A DNA stretch of 64,000 nt from Marsupella aquatica. Its lineage: Eukaryota; Marchantiophyta. The notes below the pieces were generated by a model, which did no database searches, was not told the DNA's origin, and saw only the letters and a program-made list of their open reading frames with translations. Each line of letters opens with the position of its first letter. The first letter of the stretch is position 1. Shown here piece by piece: positions 11,001 to 20,551 of the stretch. The DNA is taken from assembly GCA_973895155.1 (NCBI GenBank), contig OZ316897.1:4960001-5024000 (forward strand), in the 5' to 3' direction. The position numbers and the translations under genes were made by a program.

Positions 11001-11732
11001 AACCCAGGAGGAGAAGGCTACCTTGAAGAAGGAATTGGAGGAAGCCCACAGGGAGCAGGAGGAGGCCAAAAACGAGCTGGAGGGGGCACGTAAGGACCTG
11101 GATGAAACCAAGAGGAGTTGGAGGAAATCACGAGGAAGATGGAGAACCTACAGCGGCGGGCCGACAACCAAACAGAGCGGCTGAAGAAACAAGCCGCAGT
11201 ATTTAAATGCTTAGCTGCAGCAGGTCCATCTCCCGTTGGGACAAACCAGTTACCAGGGGTGGTAATTGCCGAAGGACAAGCCGCGCCACCTGCACCAGTG
11301 CTGGAAGTAAGTGGGAAGGGGAAGGGACCAGCTGCCGAGCCACCAACGAAGAAGAAGCGGAAACCTTCAGGGTCAAGGAGTAATACGACTTCACAGGCCG
11401 TGGTGATCAAGGAGGTAGACCCAGCACCGACCCCAGACAGGGTCACGGCTAAGGATCCAACTACCCTAGGGGAAGGGGAAGCCGAAGCCGTGGGAGTGGC
11501 TGAAGCCGAAGCCGTGGGGTTGGCTGAAGCCGAAGCCGTGGGGGTGGCTGAGGCCGAAGCCGTGGGTATTGCCGAGGCCGGTGTCGAGGCTGAAGCCGAA
11601 GGTGGACCCAGTCAGGCCGATGGAGAGTTGACTCGGTCAAGGGCAGGTAATCTGTCAGTAGGCGGGCCAACGGCAGTGGCTGAGGAGGAAGTGTTGGGGG
11701 CGTCCATTGAGGATCCACCACCGGTGTCGTGA
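8080..11732 (+). pseudogene. T1 long coiled-coil protein, unrecognised family
   Basis: The ATG at 8,080 is preferred: context ACCATGG, and the same ATGGAACCC start is kept in T2. About 1,034 codons are open to 11,184. A frameshift near 11,112 leads into a second frame that continues the same coiled coil and ends at 11,732. Parts in order: a basic N-terminus, a charged linker, and a globular domain at residues about 290-470 (KVFGLP, NGFFRNTC, RAEIGKAQV). Then come an acidic low-complexity part, heptad coiled coil at about residues 790-1,030, a KKKRK nuclear-localisation-like patch, and four 8-residue repeats. A related protein lies at 50.3-52.9 kb. No polymerase or zinc knuckle is seen. Function unknown; a gag-like or plant-mobile-domain-like role is only a guess. 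Confidence 0.6.
11478..11573 (+). repeat. Four 24-bp coding repeats
   Basis: Four head-to-tail 24-bp units (11,478, 11,502, 11,526, 11,550) encode an EAEAVGVA-like octapeptide near the C-terminus of the T1 protein. The repeat keeps the reading frame, as expected if it arose while the protein was translated. Confidence 0.85.
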
Positions 11733-12653
11733 CGGTGCAAGGGCGCCGTTCCTTTTAGGGAGGGCGGACGTGGAGGGAGGAGGCGTGAGTGGGCAGGGCG
11801 GGCACGGATCTCCACGTTTAGGATTAGGATCAGAACCAGGAGCGGCCCTGACACTTAGCTTAGTGGGATTGCGGTCCCACTGGTAGGAGCAACACTTGTG
11901 CTCCTGCCTTGCTGTACATAGGTAGATTCGGGCAAGTAGATTACTGTTAAGTAGATTAGGCTTACGATGCAAAGAATGGCGGATCCACTACCAGGATAAG
12001 TACCTGGGCAGCGGGGAGCTCAGGGCCTCTTCTTTAGCAAGTTTTTAGTTTGCACCAGCCGGGCTGGGATCAAGTAGTACGAGAAGCTCTCGGTTAGTCA
12101 TACAGTGACCCTTGTGTATATTCATGTTTCCTCATGCCTAAGAGCTGAATAGAGTTGGCCTCACGGCTTAGTTCGCAGAACTTGTGTATGAGATGTACTG
12201 TTTGTATGGCAAGTGCATGGTATGACTCAGTCAGAATGAGTCATTTTGCTATTTGTGTGTCGCATTAACTTGTGTGAAGAGTGCCCACATCAACAGAAGG
12301 AAGGAAAGTAAGCAGGGGAGTGAGAGTTGGATGTGTCGAGCTGAGAGAGGTCTTAGCGGCTTAACCAAGCCTATTGGGGATCATTCCGGCGGCGGAATCC
12401 AAACATACCTAACAAGACGGAGGGGAAGACAGGGGAAGACAGGGGAAGGCCTATATTAGGCCGGCTACGTATCTCATGACCCGATGAAGGATCTGTCCAG
12501 TATATGTGTGTAAAATGTTAATAGTAGTAGTAGAAGGTTAGCAGCGTCCCATGCCGCTAAGCCGCGGAAACGGCCTCGCCAAGCACGAAACCTGTGGGAA
12601 TCGGCTTGAGCTGGGGGGTTTCTTGGGTTTAGGGAGCCATGGGACGCACCACA
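11733..12653 (+). other. T1 3' non-coding region
   Basis: No gene. It holds an AATCCAAACATACCTA block near 12,397 shared with the other terminal blocks, a short tandem of GGGGAAGACA at about 12,422-12,450, and the terminal about 170 bp that match T2 at 36,244-36,400 in reverse. Probably 3' UTR and terminal sequences. Confidence 0.5.
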
Positions 12654-12658
12654 CAGGT
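12654..12658. repeat. Right target-site duplication of T1
   Basis: CAGGT, identical to 7,961-7,965. Confidence 0.8.
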
Positions 12659-13140
12659 CCAATCCAAGACCTCACTTGGTGAACATTGGCAACAATCCGA
12701 CTATGATCATCACCTAACAATGGCACATTCTCCAAAATATATGCTGGAGACTGTGTTTGATGTAGCTGGAGATGACGTAGCACCCGTAACATCTCCCAAA
12801 ACAATGCAGAGCGTGGATCATGAAGTCCATGCACAACGCCAGCTCTAGATTGGCCCTAACATGGCCAACCAGCAATCACCAAATCAATGAGGCCAACACA
12901 ATGTAGATGATCCGCCCCCAGCAATGAAATATTAGCAGGTAGTGCATGCTGATAACCATGAACAACATCCACTGGCAGCAACTGTGGATATCTATCCACC
13001 AACATAGCCACATGTCGCAATGAGACCCTCTGTGCTGTCTCGTCTATCTCCACATACAAATAATGACGCATAGGAATTCCTGCCTGAAGAATAGCAGCCA
13101 ATCCAGTGCTAATCCCACCAAAAAGATCCAACAAACAAAT
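12659..13140 (-). pseudogene. G1 cytosine-5 DNA methyltransferase, N-terminal half
   Basis: First half of a C5 DNA methyltransferase in a single minus-strand frame. Motif I is LLDLFGGISTGL (cofactor binding), followed by YLYVEID (motif II-like). Motif IV, AGWPC, has the catalytic cysteine; DPRSALFWEMLRVLR and PAYILENVP (motif VI, ENV) follow. A TAG directly follows the PC of motif IV (about 12,856-12,858). Motifs run I, II, IV, VI and then VIII and X at 7,960-7,511. That is the unpermuted order of DNMT3-type enzymes, not the rearranged order of plant DRM. Its place between Gypsy protease and RT on the same strand argues that it belongs to the element. Confidence 0.85.
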
Positions 13141-13224
13141 ACCCTCCGGTGGATAGTGTCAAGCAATAGGAGTGGTATCCAATGGTGAAAGAGTCACCGG
13201 TCCATCTGCAAGAGACTGCTCTGC

Positions 13225-13701
13225 TCATAACTCTGGTGTAAAAACATGACACCATGCATTATGTACCAATCGTGTTGCTACTGCCTGTGGCAAGGCTTGT
13301 GTAGTGCCCCACACTGGTGGCACAACACTGCCAACAGGTAATCCCCGCATGATGTGCTCCTCATGAGACTCCTCCAATGGTGGAACATCTGTTGCATGCG
13401 CATTACCCTCAATCAAATCATCAGGTCCAGTAATTACACCATTGAATGCTGCCAAAGACAATGGTGTGGATTTAGGGCCTTCCACAGGTCCACTAAATCT
13501 CACTAGCAATTTGCTCAATCGACCATCTTCTGACTGCCAATCAGGTCTATATGACACTGATTCCTCCCAAAAATCAAGAATAAATCCTATGGGGTAGAGC
13601 ATTGTACATCCCACCAACACATCATATGACTCTGCCTTAGTCAAAATAGCTTGTGCTTGTATCTGTGAGCTATCTATGGTATGACCTTCCTGGATCCTCA
13701 A
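13225..13701 (-). pseudogene. G1 polyprotein segment between protease and methyltransferase
   Basis: A 158-codon open stretch joined in overlap to the protease frame. It includes ILTKAESYDVLVGCTMLYP, which resembles the end of retroviral-type aspartic proteases (VLxG turn followed by LYP), and then a segment I do not recognise ahead of methyltransferase motif I. It may be the methyltransferase N-terminal extension. Confidence 0.5.
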
Positions 13702-14049
13702 ATCAAGAGGTCTCCTGGTAATGTGCTATGTGTAGGTCCCCCCAATGAAGTTTGAACGGGAAAGGGACAATCCTCCAAATCCTCTGGACGCAATCCCAAT
13801 CCACGTATGGCAGACTTACCCAACATCAAGGGCTGAGCACCAATATCCAGTAACACCCTCTCTGGCTGGTATACTGCTCCAGAAGGCCCAACTAATTGGA
13901 AGATACCACTCCGATTATCCAATGATATAACACTAAGTTTAAACCTAGTCCTCTCAAATGCAGGGCGTGCTGGTAAATCCACCAACCTTGCTACTGTTGC
14001 ATGCCATGTCTCACTAGTAGTTGTGACGCCAATGACATGGTCCTTATTC
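13698..14049 (-). pseudogene. G1 aspartic protease
   Basis: Retropepsin-type protease that would cut the element polyprotein. The active-site block reads LLDIGAQPLMLGKSAI, in which the usual DTGA/DSGA is DIGA, followed by a conserved GL. Upstream residues are HVIGVTTTSETWHATVARLVDLPARPAFERT. The frame continues into the segment at 13,701-13,225. The gag coding part lies beyond the insertion at about 14.06-16.5 kb. Confidence 0.65.
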
Positions 14050-14713
14050 TATAATCTGAGTAACTAGGTTGCTATATGCAAGGAGTAGCTATTGATACCG
14101 CATAACAATTAGCAAGCTGGCAAGAATAAGGGCAATCATGGTGTTAAGAGTAAGGATAAAGGTATTTCAGCTTGAAGACTGCACAACCAAGGCAGACACA
14201 GTTGAGGTAGTCACTGTCAAGGCCACAAAGGAGAAACTGGGGAAGAGAGGATTCAGCTCTTCAAGCATACCATCTTCTTGACAAGCAAGATGGAGCATGG
14301 AGGCTGTTCAAGACGCCGGTACGGAGGTAGGCGTGGTAATTCAAGGAAACGAGTCTCCATAGCTGAATATGAAGCTGTGGGGTATGGTGATTGTGCTCAG
14401 GATGAAATCTAAATGTCTTGGGTGTGTAGCTTCATTTTGTTATTTGGGTTAGTGGTTCATAGTCTAGTCTTAGAATGTTAGGGAAATAAAAGCTATGTTG
14501 TGGGTGGTCGGTGACCATATCTCTTTCAATACGTCACCAAATCCAGATCTGTAAAGAGCGTTGGAAAGATCTGGTCAAGGCGAGTAAAATCGATATAAAA
14601 CACTTGGGAAACGGAGATGTATTAAGGAAGATATGGTCTGATTAGTGTGATAGGTTAACTTGTGGCCGGAATTAGCGGATTCGGCTTCGGTTTCGGGTTA
14701 ACCTAAGCTCGGC

Positions 14714-14805
14714 CACGGCTTAGCTCATGTAAGCACGGCTTCAGCTTAGCTCATGTAAGCACGGCTTCAGCTTAGCTCAGGTCAGCACAGCTTCAGCTTA
14801 GGCTT
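14714..14805 (+). repeat. 26-bp tandem repeat
   Basis: Units at 14,734-14,759 and 14,760-14,785 (start CACGGCTTCAGC) with a partial unit on each side, inside a longer region rich in GGTTAGC/GCTTAGC words up to about 14,930. Non-coding. Confidence 0.8.
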
Positions 14806-15234
14806 AACCCGTGTTCGGATTAGATTGATCCCGAGTTAGACTGAACTCGGGTTAGCCTAAACTCGGGCTTGGGTTAGCATAGGTAAGTTCGGGTTCGGGC
14901 TCAGCTTAGCCTAGGTTAGCGGATAGCGGGTAGCGGGTGCATAACTTTCTCTGTATTTGACCAAATCGGCTATAATTGACCTCGTTGGAAAGAGGAGCTC
15001 AAGCCACTCCAACGTTGCTATCCACGCAGCAAATGGCTGAATAGAGAAATCAAGAGAGGAGGCGCAAGCTCGCAAAAACCATGGAGGAGGGCCAAATCCG
15101 AAGAACATAGCCAATTCGAGATAGAAATAAAGTTGCGAGTTAGGGTTCAATAGTTAGAGATAGTGGCGGCTCTGTTAGGGCTGAGATGGGGCTCCAGCAA
15201 CGTAGTATCCACCCATTTGGGCTCAGTATGAGAG

Positions 15235-15268
15235 TATATAGAGCAGCCCCCCGGTAGAGGCAGGGGGG
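15235..15268 (+). promoter_or_regulatory. TATA box and hairpin in the third G1 insertion
   Basis: TATATA at 15,235-15,240, then CCCCCC at 15,247-15,252 and GGGGGG at 15,263-15,268 able to pair around a 10-nt loop. Same layout as 500-532, with another stem sequence. GGGGAGTCCCG follows at 15,633-15,643. Confidence 0.5.
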
Positions 15269-16537
15269 ACTTTAGTTGTGTGATCTCACGTAGACTGAGC
15301 AGCAGGGAGGAGCTTTGTGCAAGGAAGGCTGGGCTTGGAAGCTGTGTGTTGGGGAGAGCTTGGTTGTGCTATTACTCAGGGAGTAATCAGCCACGCTTCA
15401 CAACAATAGTTGGCCAGGTTTGCAAGCTGGATTGTGGCTCTTTCTAGTAGGCAACACAACTGGGTTCTTTTCCCCCGATACAGAGCCTTGATAGGTGATG
15501 TGTTGGTGATTGTAAATTGTGGGGAGGATTTCAATGTGATTTGCGGTGAGCACATTAGGAAGGCTGAGACACTGATTGAGGGGCAGCAGGAGGAGCATTT
15601 ACAGTTCAGTCTGGCAAGGCTACGTGATCCATGGGGAGTCCCGGCCTTTGTCTGGTAGAGAGCACTAAGGGATTTATGGCCAGAGCTGAGCTTGCAGGGC
15701 AAGCGTGAGGCCGGGCCTCATTGCAGTCTGGGATAGATCGTCGTTAGGCCTGGTACCAGCTTTGAAGTCGAGTCAACTGTGCATGCGTAACTTGACATTC
15801 TGAATTGGAGGTGTGAGATCTGTATGTGCCCCCAAGAATGAAGTGCAGTGAAGGAGGTTGAGTTCAGGATTGAGTTTGCAAGGCAAGTACGGGATTGGTT
15901 TGAGTCCAATCTGCCGTTGCAATCTGGAGTGAGTCGGACTTAGGTTCAGGATTGAGCTTGCATGGCAAGCACGGGGCTTGCGAGGCAAGCACGTCGTAAT
16001 CTGGAGGAGACAGCCTTCGGGCCTAGTGTTCGGATCAAGTGTTCTCAGTGAACTATTGTGCACATCTTTGAATCTAATTGAGTTTTCCTCTTCGGCCTCA
16101 TTTCTCTCATGGATGTGTGTGTGTGAGGCAATCTGAGTGTATGATGGGACTAGCAGCGCCACTGAGAGGTGTACCGGGTGCATTGAAGTGGGTTGGGTGA
16201 GGGCTATCACAGCTCTGATTGCTGAGAGTGGAATGGCAGAGTGGTGGGGCAATGGCTTAGAAGTCCCTAAGCCGGGAATCAGTCAGGAGTCACTGGTTTA
16301 TGGGTACATTCCGGCAGCAGAATAGAAATATACCTATGATAGTAAGCATATGTATAGACATATGCGCACCGTAGTGCTAGGCCCTGTGTGTACGGGCCCG
16401 ATATGAAGACCCCTTCTCACCAGAACTATCATGAGCACAGGATCTGAATCCCAACCTTGGTTCCTAGGGATTGAGCTTGGGTGATGTGTGATAGAGTCTT
16501 GCTATGATAGTCTGGTGTTAAGGGCATAAACTGGTGT

Positions 16538-18624
16538 TTACCGGCCTTCACAGCATCCCTTCGTGATCCTCAGGTACAAGGAGATGGTTTTGGCACCCAA
16601 TAGTGACGGTTTTGGTGTTGAGACCCATGTCAATTGCGTGACAGTAGTAGTAGGTGGCATGGTCTTCACTACTTCAACACTGCAAGCTGCTTCTGCATAG
16701 GAAGCAACCACTGGAGTGTCCTCACAGAGTGTAGCTGCCAATCTGAACACTTCTACAAGACCAACTCCCAAGTTCAGCATGTCTATCACTGAAAATAATG
16801 GGGTGCGTACCATGGCAGTAGCCTCCCCCAGCAAGGTACCTGTCATCCGTGTTGCATCACTACCTGATTGTGCCAACTTACCCACGCCAAGGTTTGTCCG
16901 AACCGGGTTCATAGAGGTACTCTAAACTGCCTCTGACAATGTAAAAGAGTAAGGAAGCTTTGTCTATCGACGTGCATCCCCCCTCTGTGGATCTAACTCC
17001 ACTACTGCTCCTCGGGGCTCAAGAGCTTTGGCTGCCCCACGTGTCAAAGCTGCTGATGCATCAATATGTGCAGTGCCACACATGAATCCCATGGTGGCAA
17101 GGTCTCCATCAGCTCCATAAGATGTGGAAGGACCATGGGATGTGGAAGGTCCATAGGACGTAGATGCCCCATCACCAGAAGTAGGTCTCACCTGGGAACT
17201 AGCCATGGGAGCTAGCTGTTGCTCCAATTGAGCAATCTTAGCATCCTTTGGATCTATGGTTATAGCAGGGGCAGCGTCACCTCCCTGTATCCCTGCATGT
17301 GGCATGCCACGACCACATCCACCACCTCTACCTCCTCCTCCTCTTCCCTGATCATGCGTACGAGATCCTCCTCCTCTCCGTAACTCAGGATGGAGTGAGA
17401 AACACCTATCCTTGGTGTGTCTAGGAGCTCCACAGTGATCACATTGTTGCTGATCAAGCGCTGATGCTCCCCCTGATCCTCTATGATCTGGGCAATATAT
17501 CTGTGCATGATCCCCACCATAGGTCCAACATCCTGACTGTTGTCCAGCATAAGAGGGCATAGGTCTCTGGCTGGTAGACTCTTGTGCAGTAGGCTTCTTC
17601 CTCTAGCTCTTCCGTGCAGTAGGCTATGGTGTGGATGTAGATGCAGCCTTTGGTGCTTCCTTGGCAAATCCGGAAGTCACCACCTTCTCATTCACCATAT
17701 TGAGCTCAATACGCTCAGAAAGGGTAAAAACAACTACTAGTGTGGGACTGCATCCCTAAGTAGAGTGACATCTCTCACTCTGCGTCGTAATTCTCTGTCC
17801 AGAATTGCATACCAAAACTGGACTGCCTGAGCCTCTGTCACTCCCTTGGTGACAGTGATCAATCTGCGCATACGAGTGTATGCCTCACGTAGACTCTCTC
17901 CAGTCTTGCGCTGGAACTCCTGGACACCCTTCAACTTATCAGTTCTCACACCCTGATAGTTTTGCTTCAGTACCTCAAAGAATTCCACCATAGGGTTAAA
18001 TGCTGGTGCAGCTCAAGTCCCTGTCACAATCACACCGGCAGGAGTAGCGGTGGATGCTGGTGGAGTGCTGGTGGTGGATGGTGTGCCACTCTAGCTAGTG
18101 CTACTAGAAGAAGCATCAGCTATGGCAATGGGTTGGGCAGCCGCACTAGTGCCATAGGTGATGGACACGTAATTAGGCGACCAATGCTGCCTCCATGCCT
18201 CAATCTCAACCAAATGAGCCTTCCAAAACTCATGGTAGTCATCCATGGGTGGCCCCTCCAAATGTTGAAATAATCCCTTCCATGCCATGAAAGGGGTAAA
18301 CAACGTGGCATTACGCAATGTCTGCATCTCGCACCACGTATCAAACTCCTGGATGAAGTCATCCAGATCAATCGTGCCAACTGCACCAGAGTATCGTCGT
18401 GGGCCCTTCGTAGCCCCATACATCTCTTCCATATCCCACAACAAAGGTGCAATCACCTGATGATGAGGAGAACTGCTCACAGAGTCCTCGTCAAAATCAC
18501 TATCTGAAGCTGTGTTGTTGACTGCTACCAATGTCACTGGCCAAAACTGCACCCCACTCTGAGTGAAACCGGTCTGTCGTCCATCGGGTAACCCAGCAGC
18601 GCCAGAAGAATCCGTGGTGACCAA
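16538..18624 (-). pseudogene. G1 gag
   Basis: Gag-type capsid protein. From 18,624: a spacer, then the capsid region with LLWDMEEMYGATKGPRRYSG, TIDLDDFIQEFDTW, MAWKGLFQHLEGPPMDD and KTGESLREAYTRMRRLI. A CX2CX4HX4C knuckle (CDHCGAPRHTKDRC, near 17,430), a Gly/Arg-rich part and a Gly/Ser/Tyr repeat tail follow. Stops occur near 18,092 and 18,014 and frameshifts near 17,740 and 17,000. The same protein is in G2 at 47,029-48,688 on the plus strand, which confirms the family. 16,912-16,538 may be the gag tail leading to protease. Confidence 0.75.
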
Positions 18625-18649
18625 TCTAACCTAATCTATATGCTAACCC

Positions 18650-20547
18650 TAAGGGCAATCTGCTAACCCTAAGGGCAACACAAGCACTCACCATGGTGTG
18701 TTGAGCATCACTCCAACATCACCAGGAGAGAAATACGTAGCACAACTAGAATGTCCGGTTGCAAACCCGGATCACTCCTATAGAATCAAGTGCCCACGCC
18801 AAACTAACATGGCGCATAAACAGGAAGCATATGTGGAGAGGATCCAATCAACAAGAAGAGATCCACAATAACTCTCCACATCAATAGTGATCATACATCA
18901 ATCAAACAATGTTCATAATGTTCAATGTGGGGCCTTCATAATAGGCCTCTCAATGTTCAATGTCGTAGCTAAGGATCCATGCACAATTGGTTCAATCCAT
19001 GCATCTAGATGGATTAAGAAGCATCAAAAACCCCAGGGAGTTTAAGATTTGGCCCAAAATGGCAATCTAAACAAACTAGAATGTGTATAAAATGTCTAAG
19101 TGCTCATTCCATTAACATCAAAGTGGAAAGGAGTGTGTGTACACAAGAGCACTTAAGAACCACATAGTTAAGCGCGTGGGGAAGGAATAGCTTTGGGATG
19201 GGTGACCTCTCACTTGTAACTATGCACCAAAATGGCCGCTCCAAAATCAGTAGCTTGCAACTACTCCTCACGTACCAGCAAGCTAGCTTGCTGGCCCGCC
19301 CGCTCCTACTTCGCTCTCACGCCCCTCATCCCGAGTAACCACGAGTTGCCTCGAAGCCTCCAAACGCCGAGATGAGCCAAAGAGTGAGCTCGCAACGCTT
19401 CGCTACGCCAAATCGAGTTTTGGATTCGGCAACATTCAGACTTTGGCTACCTTTGCACAACATCGCGGATAGGCTGCGATAGCATACAGTATGGCCTTAA
19501 GAAAATAGTCAAAGTTGGCAACATCTGCGACCATCAGCAAACACTTTCTTCACAAGAAAGGCGATCAGAATCCAAATCTCAATCCCGCAACAACACAATT
19601 GCGCCTATGTTCCCTTCACAAAACCGTGATGGACAGCCTCCCGCGTCAACGCCTTGTCGGACCAGATCCGTGAGTTGCAGCAACTTTGCGAGTTGTTTCC
19701 TTCATAAAAACGCGGATTGGCCCTTCCACATAACCGCGCGGAGCATCGGCAGATCCATTTCCCTCAGGAAAATAGTCGTCACTTCACTTGCCCCTTATCA
19801 CAGTCGTGACAATAGTCGGAAATCAGATCTGAAGTCTCACGCATTGACTTCCACTGGCCGACAATTTGCCAACATTCGCGGAGTGCTTTCCTCCACGAAA
19901 ACCAACATTCAAACTCGGCTACTCATTCAATAGTAGCGTTATGTGCCCAGATTGACACAATCTCCTTACAAATCCCATGACACAATGAGCGATATACGAT
20001 CTTCAACGATCTGCGATCTCTCTCCTCAAAACAATATTTGCCAACACAAACTACAACAGATTGAAGGACTAACGATCTACTCAATGAGATATGAGATACC
20101 ACGGATCCACGCAACAGATTCAAACAATTTCCACAAACCGTCGCCAACTCAATCAACCCGAAACAAACTTTTGTTTGCACAGTCCGCACGATAGAGTTCG
20201 CATCTGATCTTTCAATGTAATCTCAATACAATTGGCACAGCGATCCCGGTCCACAATACCCCATCGATTCCGCACCGATCTGATCACACATGTATGTCAA
20301 GCCAACGCACCTTGCACTACTCAAGGAATCCACGTTACACAAGCGGAGCTCACAACCACCATAGCCACTCTCAAGCTCCTCTCTTTCCAAGGCTCAACAT
20401 TGAAGGATGACCTTTCAATGTCTCACAAGTGAGAAGTACCCTCTCACACAAACCTGACAAAACCTTATCGGCTCATATAGCACACATACCAAACATACGG
20501 ATCTAGATAGTACGATACACTCTAACACTACCTAGAATGGTGTGACA
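18650..20547 (-). repeat. 5' LTR and leader region of G1
   Basis: It starts at 20,547 (minus strand) with TGTCACACCATTC. The first 325 bp match the 3' LTR at 4,394-4,070, and its start matches G2 at 45,503. The rest (to about 18,650) is non-coding, with repeated words such as CCTTCATAAAAACGCGG between 19,550 and 19,910. The inner end of the LTR and the primer-binding site could not be fixed. No gene here. Confidence 0.5.
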
Positions 20548-20551
20548 CAAC

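Larger units (their letters stand above)
7966..12653 (+). mobile_element. T1: 4.7-kb mobile unit with TG...CA ends, no visible LTRs
   Basis: It starts TGTGATGCCTAG and ends GGGACGCACCACA, giving short inverted ends (TGTGATGC against TGTGGTGC). A 5-bp duplication, CAGGT, lies on both sides. The insertion splits the methyltransferase of G1 and is younger than it. T2 at 36,244-38,482 has the same two ends and its own perfect 5-bp duplication, so these ends define the mobile unit. TG...CA ends and 5-bp duplications are typical of retroviral-type integrase, yet I find no terminal direct repeat. It may be a solo LTR of a giant-LTR element that carries a gene, or an LTR-less passenger. Confidence 0.75.
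14060..16500 (+). mobile_element. Third insertion in G1, related to T1/T2
   Basis: This stretch separates G1 gag from protease. Its 15,150-15,831 part matches T2 36,400-37,080 in reverse orientation almost base for base, including the TATA box and hairpin. It then departs after GTGCCCCCAAG and continues to an AGAAATATACCTA block near 16,325. No intact ORF was found. The exact ends and target duplication could not be located. 14,060-14,640 shows nothing recognisable. Confidence 0.55.
3928..20547 (-). mobile_element. Ty3/Gypsy element G1 carrying a DNA methyltransferase and PHD-type finger
   Basis: All coding pieces are on the minus strand: gag (18,624-about 16,540), protease (about 14,049-13,698), methyltransferase (13,140-12,659 and 7,960-7,511), RT and RNase H (7,501-6,014), integrase remnants (5,743-5,050) and a PHD-type finger (to 4,708). 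In plus orientation the insert starts TGTCA and ends TGACA, with CAAC on both sides (3,924-3,927 and 20,548-20,551), a 4-bp duplication. T1 (7,966-12,653) and a second unit (about 14.06-16.5 kb) are nested inside. Every region has stops or frameshifts, so the copy is dead. The element lies inside the LINE and is younger than it. Confidence 0.8.

Noticed and set aside
8541-11446. Long minus-strand ORFs opposite the T1 gene (for example 8,541-9,068)
   Set aside because: Shadows of a GC-rich plus-strand gene; low-complexity products and not kept in T2.
12659-13140. Host DNA methyltransferase gene
   Set aside because: It shares strand and order with Gypsy protease and RT, has no introns of its own, and continues after the T1 insertion into the pre-RT region.
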